The notes under the pieces: generated by a model
Seen by the model: only the letters and a program-made list of their open reading frames with translations
What the model was told of the DNA's origin: nothing
Database searches by the model: none
Assembly (NCBI RefSeq): GCF_013128195.2
Contig: NZ_CP053452.2
Span: forward strand, 1,116,001 to 1,180,000
Length of the DNA: 64,000 bases
Direction of reading: 5' to 3'
Source of the DNA: Frigoriglobus tundricola
Lineage (GTDB): Bacteria > Planctomycetota > Planctomycetia > Gemmatales > Gemmataceae
Part shown: positions 17,735 to 27,905 of the stretch, in pieces
Numbering within the stretch: the first letter of the stretch is position 1
Layout of the letters: each line of letters begins with the position of its first letter
Translations under genes and position numbers: made by a program

Positions 17735-18793
17735 TTAAGACGCGAAGATCTTCTGGAACCGCGGGTCGCCCAGGAGCGCGCCTTCCTTTTCCGGCGTCTC
17801 CTCGACCAGCTTCTTCACCACCATGTCGGTGTTCACGCCCTCGGAGGCGGCGGTGAAGTTGGTCAGGATGCGGTGCCGCAGGACCGGCATGGCGAGCGCC
17901 TTGATGTCCTCGGTGGTGACGTGGGCGCGGCCGTAGAGCAGCGCGCGGGCCTTGCCGCCGAGGATCAGGTTCTGCACGGCGCGGGGGCCGGCGCCCCAGC
18001 TCAGCCAGTCCTTGATGAACTTCGGCGTGCCGGGCTCGCCCACGCGGGTCTGGCGCACCAGCGCGAGGCAGTAGTGGATGACGTGGTCGGTCACGGGGAC
18101 CTTGCGGACGAGCGTCTGGATCTCCTGGATCTGCTCGCCGGAGAGCACCGGGGTGATCTCGTCGGCCGCGACGCCGGTGGTGCGGCGGGCGATCTCGAAC
18201 TCCTCGTTGAACGACGGGTACTTCACGTACACCTTGAACATGAACCGGTCCTGCTGCGCCTCGGGCAGCGGGTAGGTCCCTTCCTGTTCGATCGGGTTCT
18301 GCGTCGCCAGCACGAAGAACGGGTTGGCGAGCTTGTGCCGCACGCGGCCGACCGACACCTGGCGCTCCTGCATGGCCTCGAGGAGGGCCGCCTGGGTCCG
18401 GGGCGGGGTCCGGTTGATTTCGTCGGCGAGCACCATGTTCGAGAACAGCGGACCCGGCCGGAACAGCAGCTCGAAGGAGCCGGTCGCAGGGTTCTTCTCG
18501 ATGAAGTCGGTGCCGGTGATGTCGGCCGGCATCAGGTCGGGGGTGAACTGGATGCGGCTGAACTCCAGCGAGAGGCACCGCGACAGGGTGGCGATCATGA
18601 GCGTCTTCGCGAGCCCCGGCACGCCCTCGAGCATGCAGTGCCCCTTGCTGAAGAGCGCGATCAGCAGCTCCTCGATCACCTGGTCCTGACCGACAATCAC
18701 GCGGGTCAGTTGCTTCTTGATGTTGTCGAACGCCGACTTCAGCTTCTGGATGGCGTCGATGTCGGTCTGTGCCAACTGGCCCGGAGTGCTCAT
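17735..18793 (-). CDS. MoxR-family AAA+ ATPase
   Basis: A 352-residue cytoplasmic AAA+ ATPase of the MoxR group, which remodels or assembles protein complexes together with VWA-domain partners. Walker A is GVPGLAKT (57-64), Walker B is VLADEIN (122-128) and sensor 1 is [13 protein letters not shown]. These match the family closely. The start at 18793 ([10 protein letters not shown]) gives the family length; the frame open to 18904 adds residues without homology. The next genes encode DUF58 and VWA proteins, the typical partners. It is the most readily identified enzyme of the 1-25 kb series. Confidence 0.95.
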   Translation of the reverse strand: MSTPGQLAQTDIDAIQKLKSAFDNIKKQLTRVIVGQDQVIEELLIALFSKGHCMLEGVPGLAKTLMIATLSRCLSLEFSRIQFTPDLMPADITGTDFIEKNPATGSFELLFRPGPLFSNMVLADEINRTPPRTQAALLEAMQERQVSVGRVRHKLANPFFVLATQNPIEQEGTYPLPEAQQDRFMFKVYVKYPSFNEEFEIARRTTGVAADEITPVLSGEQIQEIQTLVRKVPVTDHVIHYCLALVRQTRVGEPGTPKFIKDWLSWGAGPRAVQNLILGGKARALLYGRAHVTTEDIKALAMPVLRHRILTNFTAASEGVNTDMVVKKLVEETPEKEGALLGDPRFQKIFAS

Positions 18794-18958
18794 CGGGGGT
18801 CTAGCTCTCGGAAGGTGGGTAAGTGGGGTCGAGTTTAAGGATACAGGTACACATTGCCGGGCCGGTGCGCCGCCCCGAAACTGCGGAAACGGGCCGTCGG
18901 GCAACGCGGACCGGCAGGCCGGGTCACTACAACCCCGCCCGCCGGTCCGGCGGCGCAG

Positions 18959-20131
18959 TTACTTCTGGTAGATGGGCAGAATGCCCTTGTCCAACTGAAG
19001 GATGGTCAGGTTCACGCTGGTGGTGAACACCGGCCCGATGTAGCCCTGGCTCCAGCCGCCGCTGCCCTTGTCCTGGCTCTCGAGGATGCCGGGGATGCTG
19101 GACTCTTTGAACTTGCTCCACGTCAGCCAGGTGTCTTTGGCGTCGTTGGGGAACATCTGGCCGTACTTGTCGTCGCCCAGCGCGTACACGGCCTGCGAGA
19201 AGTAGTACGTCTGGTACTCGTCGTGGTTCTGGCGGCCCTTGCCGATGGGGATGCTGTCCTTGCAGAACTTGATCCACTTCTTCGGCAGCTCGCTCTTGTA
19301 CTGGCCCGCGCTGAACCCGCAGCAGATCGCGGCGGCGGTGAGCGGCGGGCGCTCCTGGCCGTTCAGCGCAGCGCCGCTGCCGCCGGCGTAGCTGTAGATG
19401 ATGCCGCCCTTGGGCGTGGTGCAGGCTTCCAGGTAGGCGACCGCCTTGTCGATCGCCTCCTTGGGGACCGGGATGCCCGCGTTCTTCGCGGCCCGCAGCC
19501 CCTGGAGCGCGGTGATCGTGACCGAGCCCTCGTCGAAGTTCCCGCCGTCGGCCGCGCTCACGTAGCCCCAGCCGCCGATCTCGACCTCCTTGCCCTCCGC
19601 CTTCTTGTGCTTCTTCGAGGTCTGCGCCTTGCAGATGAACTCGACCGACTTCTTCAGGAGCTTTTCGAGCTTCTGCCGCTGCTCCTTGTCCTCCTCCTCG
19701 CCGTAGACGCTGGCGAGGAACAGGGTGCCGAAGCCCTGGCCGTACATGTAGCGGACCGACTCGGACGGGTTCCGCACGTCCCCGATCTTCCCCTCCGCCG
19801 ACAGGCGCGCCGGGGACAGGAACCACTTCACCGCCTTGGTGACCTGGTCGGAGTACTTGCCCTCCTTGAGCGTGCTCCCTTCCATCAGGAAGCTCATCCC
19901 CGCCAGGGCGGTCATCGTGGTCGGGTACTGGCCACCCTGGGCCTCCCAGTGGCCGTCCTGTTGCTGCTGCTTCTTCAGGAACTCTAGCCCGTTGGTGATC
20001 GCCTTTTCGACGTCCTTCTTTTGGTAACTGTGCTTCTCCTCGGCGGCCCGGACGGACGGGGCCGCGGGGACCGCGAGGACACCGGCCACCACAGCGGTCG
20101 CGAGAACCGCGAGCAACCAACTTCGGGGCAT
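18959..20131 (-). CDS. Exported alpha/alpha-toroid protein (squalene-cyclase/prenyltransferase-like repeats)
   Basis: A 390-residue exported protein. A signal peptide covers residues 1-30 (PRSWLLAVLATAVVAGVLAV). The mature part holds repeated helical units of the terpenoid-cyclase/protein-prenyltransferase type, each with a QxDGxW-like turn: QQQQDGHWEAQGGQYPTTM, IGGWGYVSAADGGNFDEGS and QDKGSGGWSQGYIGPVFTT. Such planctomycete proteins keep the toroid fold but I see no DxDD cyclase acid motif, so terpene cyclisation is unlikely. The start at 20131 has GGAGA upstream; the frame from 20158 is longer by nine residues. It lies between the PQQ-propeller gene and the MoxR gene, in the same direction. 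A scaffold or binding role is inferred. Confidence 0.8.
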   Translation of the reverse strand: MPRSWLLAVLATAVVAGVLAVPAAPSVRAAEEKHSYQKKDVEKAITNGLEFLKKQQQQDGHWEAQGGQYPTTMTALAGMSFLMEGSTLKEGKYSDQVTKAVKWFLSPARLSAEGKIGDVRNPSESVRYMYGQGFGTLFLASVYGEEEDKEQRQKLEKLLKKSVEFICKAQTSKKHKKAEGKEVEIGGWGYVSAADGGNFDEGSVTITALQGLRAAKNAGIPVPKEAIDKAVAYLEACTTPKGGIIYSYAGGSGAALNGQERPPLTAAAICCGFSAGQYKSELPKKWIKFCKDSIPIGKGRQNHDEYQTYYFSQAVYALGDDKYGQMFPNDAKDTWLTWSKFKESSIPGILESQDKGSGGWSQGYIGPVFTTSVNLTILQLDKGILPIYQK

Positions 20132-20375
20132 GGGACTCTCCACTGGGATGCCTCGCACACCCGGTTCGGTCGAGACCGGGTATGAATGGGATGTAGAAAC
20201 AGACGACCGGCGAGCAAAACGTTAACACCCGTGGTCACCGAATGACCTTTCGGGCGGGAGAGGGGTTCGGAACAGCGAGGACCGGGCGTTCCGAAACGGG
20301 GCACGGGAGGGTGCGCCTGTTGGCGAGTCGCGTGCGGGTCCGCGGCGCCCGCGGCCCCCACACGACCGCTCCGGG

Positions 20376-23300
20376 TCACTTCTTCGCTTCGTCGGGGTGG
20401 ATGTAGATCCGCATGTCCGGCCGGTTCATGTTGATCGTGCCGTTCTTGTAGTCCACCGTCAGGTTGTAGAAGAACTGGCCGTTATAAATCACCGGCTTGT
20501 CGAACACCAGGCGGCCGCGCTCTTTTTCGATCACGACGACCGAGTGAACGACCTGGTTGTTCTCGCGCTGGACCGCGGCGTTCGCGATCAGCACCGGCAT
20601 GTCGTTGAACTGCTCCAGCGCGAGCCACTGGTTCTCCAGCACGTCGGCGTACGTCCACAGCCGCTTGCCGCTGCCGCGGTCGAAGGCGTAGATCGGGCCG
20701 TTCACCCGCTGCGAGCGGAGCATGTAGTAGTTGTACATGTGGACGGGCCGGGTGCCGTTGGTGGACCCGGCGACCGGGTCGCGGTCCAGGATCAGGTAGA
20801 AGCGCTCGGCGTCGGCCAGCACCTGCGCCCCGACGCACGCCTTCATCTGGGCCGCGACGTTCTTCTCGTCGATCTTCAGCCTCGTGACCAGTTCGCCGGT
20901 CTTGACCGCGTACACCTCGGCGGTGCCGTCGGGCTTCACGAACCCGGTCCACTCGGGGTTGAGCGGCGCGGTGACGGGCACGGCCTTCGCGTCGAACTCC
21001 TTCTTCCACACGTCCGTGCCGGTCGCGAGGTCGTACAGGCGCAGCACCCGCGGCTGGTCGCCGGTGCCCGAGGTGAGTAGCGCGGTGCGGCCGTACAGCT
21101 TGTACGACCGGGCCTCGGCGAGCACCTTGGCCGAGTCGGGGGCGTTCTCGACCAGCATCCCGTCCACCGCGCGGAGCAGTTTCGCCGACACGGGCTTGTG
21201 CTTGTCGTCGGTCTCGAGGAGCACGATGTACCGCGCGTCGCCGTGGATCTGGGTGCGGTCGGCGATCCCCTTGCGGGTCCACAGCACCCGCCGGGTGAGC
21301 GGCTCGACGCACTCGATGCCGTCGCGGGTGAGCAGGGCGATGTGGCCGGGCTGAACGACGGTGGAGTGCCCGAGCGTGAGGATGAACCCGTCCACGAACC
21401 GCACGACGCAGGTGCCGTCGGCCGTGACCTCGACCTGCGGGTTCGGGTTGATGCCGGGCTGGAACTGGGCCGGCTGGCCGTCCCCGAGCAGGTTCTTCTG
21501 CCACAGTTCCTTCTTCTCGGCCAGGTCGAAACAGTACACCCACATGCCCAGCTGCACGAGCACGATGTGCCCGGTGCCCTGCACGAACTTCGAGTACGGG
21601 ATCGGGTTGGGGGTGCTCGGGTACAGGTTCGGCGCGACCATGTTCGAGAGCCGGATGCGCTCGGCCCCGGTGACGCGGTCGAACCCGAGGAGGCTCCAGC
21701 TGCCGTTGCCCGACACGAACTGGTCGAGGGCGAACCGGTACCGGCGGAACATGGGGAACAGGTCGGCCGGCGCCTCGACCTCGAACCGGCTGCCCATGTT
21801 GGAGTTGTTCTGCGGCTCGCGCTGCTCGGCCCGGACGCGGGTCGGCAGCGGGTAGCGGCCGGGCTCCAGGAACGGGAGGAGCCGCTTGTCGGTGAGCAGG
21901 GCGGTGAGGAAGTCGGCGCCCGTCTTGCCGTCGCGGACGACGACGTCGGGGTACTCCTTGCCGAGCTGGAGGAACAGGCCGACGGCGTCCTCCATCATCC
22001 GGCCCTTCACCATGAGCTGCGCGAGCGCCTCGGTGGCGCGGGCGCGGACGACCGGGTCCTCGGCGCCCACGCGGAGCTGGGACAGGTGGGTCTGGGCCTC
22101 GCGGGCGTCGGCCTCGTTGTTGGTCGCCACGAGCGCGTCGGCGAGCTTGAACTGGGCCTCGCGGCCGTCGTCGAAGTACGGGCCGAACACGGCGACGAAC
22201 TCGCGGAGCTTCTTCAGGTCGTTCCCGCCCTTGACCTGCTCCCACTCCTTGTGGACCCGGGCCTCGAGCGAGCGCCGGGCCTCGGCCGTGGCGGCGCGGC
22301 GGATCATCGCCTCGATGCGGCCGCGCGCCCACACGTCCGGCCGCATGTTCACGTTCGGCTCGTCGGGCATGGGCAGCAGCTGCTTGCCCTCGCCGAGGTT
22401 GGCGAGCGCGAGGTAGTGGTCGAACGCCTCGCCGAGCCGCCCCTGCGTCTCGCGGCCCCGGGCGAGCAGGTAGTAGTGGAGCCGCTTGCGGCGCTTGGTC
22501 TCGTCGTCGCGGCGGACCGCGTCCTCCGGGGTCTCGGCCGCGTCGGCGGGCACCTCGCACAGCGCCTGGTACTCGGTCAGGAAGGGCTCGGCCGCGGCGA
22601 AGTCGGAGCGGAGCAGCTCGGTGTACGCGATGTAGAGCTTCTCGCGCAGGAGCGGGCGCTTCTCCTGGGGCAGGTTGTTCCGCTCGGCCTCCTTGAAGTC
22701 GGCGATCGCCTCTTTGAGCTTGCCGTCGTCGAGGCGCAGCTCGCCACGGGCGAGCAGCCCGACGGGGTCCTTGGGGTTCGCCGCGAGCCGCTTGTCCATT
22801 TCCGCAATCTTGAGCTCGAGCTGCGGGTAGCAGGCCACCTCCCACGGCGACTGCGAGTACACCATGCCGTCCTGGAACACGAGGTTCCCGATGCCGTACT
22901 TGGCGATCTCGCTGGTGTCGTTCCGCTTCCGGGCGGCGGTCTTGGCGCCGATCTGGCCGGTCTCGACGTTGAGGGCCCAGATCTCACCGGCCGGGACCGT
23001 GTCGCGCCCGGCGGCCTCCTGGCGCACGGGGACGAAGAGCGTGTTGCGGCCGATGGCCCCGTGCCCGGTCGGGGTCGGGATGGTGACCGGGTCCCACGCC
23101 ACCTTGGGCTTCTGCGTGGCCTTGTCCTCGCCGGACAGGTGGTACGCCTTGACCGAGTTCTTGCCGACGACGAGGACGCGGTCGTTCACCACACCGGCAA
23201 CGTACAGGTCGCTGGGGTCGCGCGGCACGCTCCACGCCACCTTGCCGGTGCGCAGGTCGAGGCACTGGAGCGTGTCCGAATCGTAGGCCGTGACGATGAC

Positions 23301-25412
23301 GCGCCCGTTGCTGATGATCGGCCCGGCCGCGCGCCACCGGTCGTCGGGCAACTGCCGGGGCATGATCGGCATGCCCGTCTGCCGGTCGAACTCGGCGCGC
23401 GCGGGCGGCCCCACAAACCGGTAGGCGTGCGCCCAGAGCAGGCTCCGGGACATGATGTCCACCGCGACGAGGACGCCGGAGTTGGTCGGGCACACGATGA
23501 TGCCCTCGCTGGCGGCGAGGGTCGCGCCCTGGTAGCGGCGGATCGAGTCCTGCGGCAGCGCGCTGTTCGGCTTGCCGAGCTTCTGGCTCCACAGCAGGGC
23601 CGGCTTCCGGGTCTGGCCGGGCACCGGGACGAGGTTCTTGGGGTCCAGGCACAGCAGGCGGACGCACGAAGCCTGTTCGACCAGGACGTAGAGCCGGCCG
23701 TTAATCGGCATCGGCGGGCTGAGGAAGATGGCGTCGAGGCAGAGCCGGAACGCGTCGGTCGTCTTGTCGGCCTCTTCCTCGGTCAGGAACGGCGGCAGCG
23801 GCGGGGGCGGCGGCAGGGGCGAGTTCGCGTCCGTGCTCATCGGCTCCACCCGGCCGAGTTCCCACTTCAGGCTGCCGCTCTTCAGGTCCACCGCGGCGAG
23901 GCGGCCGGCGCGAACCATGTTGGCCAGCGCGCCGCTGTTGCGGAACTGCGGCCCGGCCTGGATGCCGAAGTTCGGGTTGGAGAACACGGGCGGCGGGGGG
24001 ATCGCGAGGTCGTCCACGAAGTACACGTTCTGCCCGTCGTGCGCCAGGGAGCCGATGAGCGGGTTCTCGTACAGGAGGCTGGACACGTTCGCCGTGCGGC
24101 TCGAGTACGTGGCCCACCAGTTCTTGACGTCGCGCGCCATGTCGATGTCGCTGGGCTGGTCCTTCTCGACGAGCTGGTGCAGCCCGGCGGTGGTCTTCGA
24201 CCGCCAGCGGACGTCGCCGGCCCGCACCACGTGCTCGCCCACCACCCGGTCGCGCGTGGCGACGCCGTACACGCCGTCGTAGCCGCGGAACACGAGCAGG
24301 TCGCCGGTGGTGACGGGGAACGCGCCGGGGAGCATCACGCTCCGGGCCGACGGGGACTTGCCGTCGCGGGCGAACAGCTTCTCGAGTTCGCCCTTGATCC
24401 AGAGGTTCGCCTCGTCGTCGCCGGAGTAGAACTGCGAGGTCTTGAAGACCGCGTCGAGGAACGGCGGCCCGCCGTCCACGACCGCGGCGCGGGCCGGGTT
24501 GCCGCTCCGCATGGCCCACTCGCCGACCAGCGCGGACGCGCGGATCAGGTCCACCGGGCGCTCCAGTTCCGCCCGCACCTTCTCGGAAGTGTAGGTCGTC
24601 CGGCGGACCTGGAAGCCGCCCTTCGCGACCTTGTCGAGCTTCTCCAGGGTCGCCTTGTACAGTTCCGCGTGCCGCGCGTCGCCGCTCCGCTTGAACGCGA
24701 TACACGCCTTGAACAGCGTGAGCGGCGTGAGCAGGTCCTCCACGTCCTTGCGCGGCAGGAGCCGCTCGAAGGCGTAGGCGGCTTCGACGTAATTGCCGCG
24801 CTCGAGGTAAATGGTGGCGATGAGGACGGTGCCCTCGGCCCCGGCCCGCGTGTGGAAGTACCGCTGCGAGAGGTCGGCGAGGATCGCGATGTCGTAGTTC
24901 GCTTTGACGGCGTCGTCGAGCAGCGCGGCGGCGTTGGCCCCTTGCGACTGCTGGTAGAACTGGAGCCCTTCGGGCGGGAAGGTGGCGATGATGCGGTTCG
25001 CCTCCGTCTTCACGCTGATGCGGTTGACGTGCGTTTTGCCGCCGGCGGTGTACTTCACGTCAAAAAACGAGTCGCTCTTGGAGTCGAGGATCTGTTGCAG
25101 GAACCCGCAGACCTCGCCCCACTTGATGTTCGCGGGGTCCTTGACGTTGAGGTAGTCGCGGGCGGCCTCGAGGCGGCGCCGGGCGTCGCGCTCGTAGGGC
25201 GGCGCGAAGGGGAGGTTCTCGTCCTCGGGGGAGCGGTCGTCTTTCGCCTTCTTGTCGTCCTTGCCCGCCGGCCCGCCCGGCTTGGCGGGCTGGGCGGCCA
25301 CCGGCTGCCCGTTCACCGCGTGCCCGCCCCAGGTCACGGCCCACGCAACGAGCGCCGCGAGCAGACCGCAGGACATCAGCCGCACTTTGAAGCCACGCAT
25401 GGCGGTTCCCAT
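20376..25412 (-). CDS. Giant exported PQQ-propeller/TPR protein
   Basis: A 1678-residue exported protein. A signal peptide lies at about residues 9-35, followed by a Lys/Asp-rich linker (PAKPGGPAGKDDKKAKDD). Helical, TPR-like segments flank the propellers (about 165-290 and 860-1150; for example GLLARGELRLDDGKLKEAI). Beta-propeller blades of the PQQ type recur at about 500-840 and 1190-1660: strands ending in DLRTGKVAWSV, NVETGQIGAK, DLATGTDVWKK and DRGSGKRLWTY, the Trp-docking pattern. I see no haem site or calcium-binding dehydrogenase signature, so it is probably a structural or sensing propeller rather than a quinoprotein dehydrogenase. The start at 25412 has AAGGA upstream; Met5 is an alternative. 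It is the first gene of the minus-strand series. Confidence 0.85.
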   Translation of the reverse strand: MGTAMRGFKVRLMSCGLLAALVAWAVTWGGHAVNGQPVAAQPAKPGGPAGKDDKKAKDDRSPEDENLPFAPPYERDARRRLEAARDYLNVKDPANIKWGEVCGFLQQILDSKSDSFFDVKYTAGGKTHVNRISVKTEANRIIATFPPEGLQFYQQSQGANAAALLDDAVKANYDIAILADLSQRYFHTRAGAEGTVLIATIYLERGNYVEAAYAFERLLPRKDVEDLLTPLTLFKACIAFKRSGDARHAELYKATLEKLDKVAKGGFQVRRTTYTSEKVRAELERPVDLIRASALVGEWAMRSGNPARAAVVDGGPPFLDAVFKTSQFYSGDDEANLWIKGELEKLFARDGKSPSARSVMLPGAFPVTTGDLLVFRGYDGVYGVATRDRVVGEHVVRAGDVRWRSKTTAGLHQLVEKDQPSDIDMARDVKNWWATYSSRTANVSSLLYENPLIGSLAHDGQNVYFVDDLAIPPPPVFSNPNFGIQAGPQFRNSGALANMVRAGRLAAVDLKSGSLKWELGRVEPMSTDANSPLPPPPPLPPFLTEEEADKTTDAFRLCLDAIFLSPPMPINGRLYVLVEQASCVRLLCLDPKNLVPVPGQTRKPALLWSQKLGKPNSALPQDSIRRYQGATLAASEGIIVCPTNSGVLVAVDIMSRSLLWAHAYRFVGPPARAEFDRQTGMPIMPRQLPDDRWRAAGPIISNGRVIVTAYDSDTLQCLDLRTGKVAWSVPRDPSDLYVAGVVNDRVLVVGKNSVKAYHLSGEDKATQKPKVAWDPVTIPTPTGHGAIGRNTLFVPVRQEAAGRDTVPAGEIWALNVETGQIGAKTAARKRNDTSEIAKYGIGNLVFQDGMVYSQSPWEVACYPQLELKIAEMDKRLAANPKDPVGLLARGELRLDDGKLKEAIADFKEAERNNLPQEKRPLLREKLYIAYTELLRSDFAAAEPFLTEYQALCEVPADAAETPEDAVRRDDETKRRKRLHYYLLARGRETQGRLGEAFDHYLALANLGEGKQLLPMPDEPNVNMRPDVWARGRIEAMIRRAATAEARRSLEARVHKEWEQVKGGNDLKKLREFVAVFGPYFDDGREAQFKLADALVATNNEADAREAQTHLSQLRVGAEDPVVRARATEALAQLMVKGRMMEDAVGLFLQLGKEYPDVVVRDGKTGADFLTALLTDKRLLPFLEPGRYPLPTRVRAEQREPQNNSNMGSRFEVEAPADLFPMFRRYRFALDQFVSGNGSWSLLGFDRVTGAERIRLSNMVAPNLYPSTPNPIPYSKFVQGTGHIVLVQLGMWVYCFDLAEKKELWQKNLLGDGQPAQFQPGINPNPQVEVTADGTCVVRFVDGFILTLGHSTVVQPGHIALLTRDGIECVEPLTRRVLWTRKGIADRTQIHGDARYIVLLETDDKHKPVSAKLLRAVDGMLVENAPDSAKVLAEARSYKLYGRTALLTSGTGDQPRVLRLYDLATGTDVWKKEFDAKAVPVTAPLNPEWTGFVKPDGTAEVYAVKTGELVTRLKIDEKNVAAQMKACVGAQVLADAERFYLILDRDPVAGSTNGTRPVHMYNYYMLRSQRVNGPIYAFDRGSGKRLWTYADVLENQWLALEQFNDMPVLIANAAVQRENNQVVHSVVVIEKERGRLVFDKPVIYNGQFFYNLTVDYKNGTINMNRPDMRIYIHPDEAKK

Positions 25413-26206
25413 GTTCCTTGAGCGACGTCGGTCCCTGTACCAGCCCGCGCCTCACAACCTCACAGATTGTGTCACCTGCGCGAACTGCCCACAAGGAGAA
25501 ATCTACACGCGGCGGATGGGACGAGGAAAGGCGGTCCGCACAACCCGTTACAGGGCACAGTGCTCCGGATACTGTACGACGACTGACTTCCGCATCCCTA
25601 ACCGGGCACTCCGTTCCTGTTGGGGCCGGAGGTCGTCAGCCCGAACGGGTATCACTGTGGCCGCGGAAGCCGCCAGCGTGCGGTCCATCACCGTCATCGA
25701 CCACGTGCCGGTGTTCACACTCACGACGATGGACGAGAAGGGTGTGGCAGGTCAACGGGCAGGAGGCACCCGCTTCCAAACAAGCCGGTTCTTTTCTGAG
25801 CCGCACGCGTGTCTCGTTCAGCGAGAAGGCGAGTATTGCGAACCCGCCTGCCACTGCCATTTGCAATGGTTATGCTCAGAACGCGCTCCCACCGGACCAG
25901 CGCTCGTACCATCCATCTCCGCTGAAATCCCGAGTAGTAATGCGAAAAGCGCCTTGTGAATTGTGGCGTGTGTTACTTCCTGGGTCACTCGCGCCACATG
26001 GAAGGAAGGCGCAAGCTGCCCATGTGCGTACAACGAGGCGAGCCGGGAATCGCTCCCGACCCGTTAACGTTGGTGACGTGCACCCGTTCGTAGATCGCGT
26101 TCGGTGGCAACCCGGCGATCGAGGTGTGAAACGGAAATTACCCAGGTCGGATCGCGCGCCTGCAACTCGACAGCGCAACTCGCCCGCTTCAAAAATTCCC
26201 CGCTGC
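25413..26206. other. Intergenic region, no gene supported
   Basis: The 794 bases between the PQQ-propeller start and the end of the DUF4118-PAS gene have lower G+C than their neighbours. They contain overlapping open frames on both strands, none with codon bias, a ribosome site or a recognisable domain. It must hold the promoter of the 1-25 kb series. I see no clear hexamer pair. Confidence 0.5.
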
Positions 26207-27010
26207 TCACACGTCCGGGTTCAGGAGAATCAGATATCCCCCCAGTTCGACCGCCCCCATGTCTTCGACCTCGGGCGATCCCAGGAAAACGCTGAGTGCT
26301 GCGGCTTGCCAAAGTGGAAAGACGTGGGCACGAATGATCGGGCAGGTTCGGTCCGCGCGCCGCACAGCCAGCGAGACCTCTGCGCGCTCCTCGTCGCGAA
26401 CCGCCGCGTCCAGGCGCGCCACGACCTGTTGCGCGTCAGCGGTCGGGAGGTAGACGGCCGCGAGCGTTTTCCCCACCACAGCCTGGGTCGAAACCCCCGT
26501 ATATTCCTCCGCGCCCAACGACCATTGCGTGATCCGGCCGCCGGCGTCTAAGGTGAACGCCGCAACCCGTTTGGTGTTGGCGAGGAGGGCGTCGAGGCAC
26601 TGGGCGCTTCGTTCCAGTTTCTGTGCGAACGGGAGTGGGTACAGAAGTCGTTCCCGCTCGACGCCGGACGCGCCGCTGGTCTCTCGTGCTACGAGCCAGC
26701 AGATTGCCACGGCGATGAGGGCGAAGACACAGAGCCCGCGCAGATCGACATCGGAATCGATCTGCAGGGAATGGATCGGGGCCAGGAAGTAATAGTCGAT
26801 CACGCCCGCGCTGAGGACGGTCGCCACAAGCGCGTAGCGGAATCCGTACTCCCGGCCGATCAGGCCGATGAACAAAATGAATAGCGGGAAACCCACTCCA
26901 GCGAAGAAGGGGAGGTGGGCGAGAACCGTTGCGGCGGAGACCGCGGCCAGAACGATCAGTCCGGGTGTCGCCTGTTCAACCCACGGGCGAACGACCGCTG
27001 CGGAAGGCAT
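26207..27010 (-). CDS. DUF4118 membrane sensor with PAS domain, no kinase domain
   Basis: A 267-residue membrane protein. Residues about 15-110 hold four closely packed hydrophobic helices (GLIVLAAVSAATVLAHL, FPLFILFIGLIGREYGF, YALVATVLSAGVIDYYFL, LCVFALIAVAICWLVA), the DUF4118 layout of KdpD-type sensor kinases. A PAS domain follows at about 128-245 (LANTKRVAAFTLDAGGRITQWSLGAEEYTG). The protein stops after the PAS domain, so the HisKA and ATPase parts of KdpD are absent. It may be a one-domain sensor acting on a partner kinase, or a shortened derivative of one. Flanks on both sides are intergenic, so it is probably monocistronic. Confidence 0.8.
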   Translation of the reverse strand: MPSAAVVRPWVEQATPGLIVLAAVSAATVLAHLPFFAGVGFPLFILFIGLIGREYGFRYALVATVLSAGVIDYYFLAPIHSLQIDSDVDLRGLCVFALIAVAICWLVARETSGASGVERERLLYPLPFAQKLERSAQCLDALLANTKRVAAFTLDAGGRITQWSLGAEEYTGVSTQAVVGKTLAAVYLPTADAQQVVARLDAAVRDEERAEVSLAVRRADRTCPIIRAHVFPLWQAAALSVFLGSPEVEDMGAVELGGYLILLNPDV

Positions 27011-27305
27011 GACTGTGCCTCATAGGTCGACGATCGGTTACGTCGGCATTCGAGTTTGCGAGAGACGCCAACGTGCGTTCAAGATCTGTTCAGACTTTTT
27101 TACATGGGCACGTTGTTTGCGTCAAGGAAGACACGGCCAAGTCGGATTACGACCTGTGTTGCGAGGGGAAGTAATGGCCACTGACGCGGCCGACAAATTC
27201 GTTTACGCCCTATTCCCTGAGCTGGTACGATGCGCGAAGGCTACACGGCCCGCGTGGCGACAGAGGTGTCAAGCCGGTCGCGCTTATGTGCAGGAGACAG
27301 GGGTA

Positions 27306-27770
27306 ATGGGCAACGACTTCGACCAGACGCATTTCTACATTGCCGGGTTGATTTGGGCGGTGGTCACCATTGTCGCAACGGTCGCGGTTGCACGAATGGC
27401 GAGGTCCGACGCTCCGGCGCCATCCCCTGTGCTGGCCTCAATCTTCTGGCTTCCCGTAGCCGTCGCCACCCTTACGCTCGGTGCGGGTTTTTTCATAGGA
27501 GTGTTAGGGTCGATGCTCGATGATGAGCTGATTAGCCGCCCCGGCAAGCGAGTCTTTGTGGTTGATGCGAGCTGGTACCTGTGGGCTGCCGTTACGGACC
27601 CCACCGGGTATCTGAATCCGCGGAAGGAGCCGGGGCCAAACCCCGCCTGTCCCGGTTGGCTGGCTTGGTTTACCGTGAGCGGAATCGTCACCTTGGTGAT
27701 GTTCTCTCTCGGCTGGCGTTGGACCTTGGAACATAGCTTCGACCGAATGTCGAACCTTCTTCGGCGTTAA
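27306..27770 (+). CDS. Small membrane protein of unknown function
   Basis: A 154-residue protein with three hydrophobic helices near residues 7-26, 38-62 and 120-140. Between the last two is a soluble loop with Trp and Asp/Pro-rich motifs (ELISRPGKRVFVVDASWY). No family recognised. The ATG at 27306 has AGGAGA eight bases upstream; an in-frame ATG at 27174, behind GAGGGGA, would add 44 basic residues and is possible. Codon use fits the neighbourhood. The radical SAM gene follows 135 bp later in the same direction. Confidence 0.6.
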   Translation: MGNDFDQTHFYIAGLIWAVVTIVATVAVARMARSDAPAPSPVLASIFWLPVAVATLTLGAGFFIGVLGSMLDDELISRPGKRVFVVDASWYLWAAVTDPTGYLNPRKEPGPNPACPGWLAWFTVSGIVTLVMFSLGWRWTLEHSFDRMSNLLRR

Positions 27771-27905
27771 GCCTAACCCGCTGCGTTCGCTCCGACCTCT
27801 GCCCGCGCCGGCCAAGCACAAGTGGGCGACCGCGGCCGGTGTTCCACTTCTCAGCCGAGTAAACTTCACTTCTGCTAGAATTCCTCTCCTTGAGAGGATT
27901 GACCC

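Noticed and set aside
17577-18578. N-terminal extension of the DUF58 frame through the MoxR gene
   Set aside because: Out-of-frame MoxR translation; DUF58 proteins are about 300 residues long and the conserved part begins after 17576.
21198-25421. 1407-residue plus-strand frame opposite the PQQ-propeller gene
   Set aside because: Antisense shadow; PQQ blades and a signal peptide are on the minus strand.
25418-26551. 377-residue plus-strand frame across the spacer and the DUF4118-PAS gene
   Set aside because: It overlaps a supported minus-strand gene, has mixed composition and no domain.
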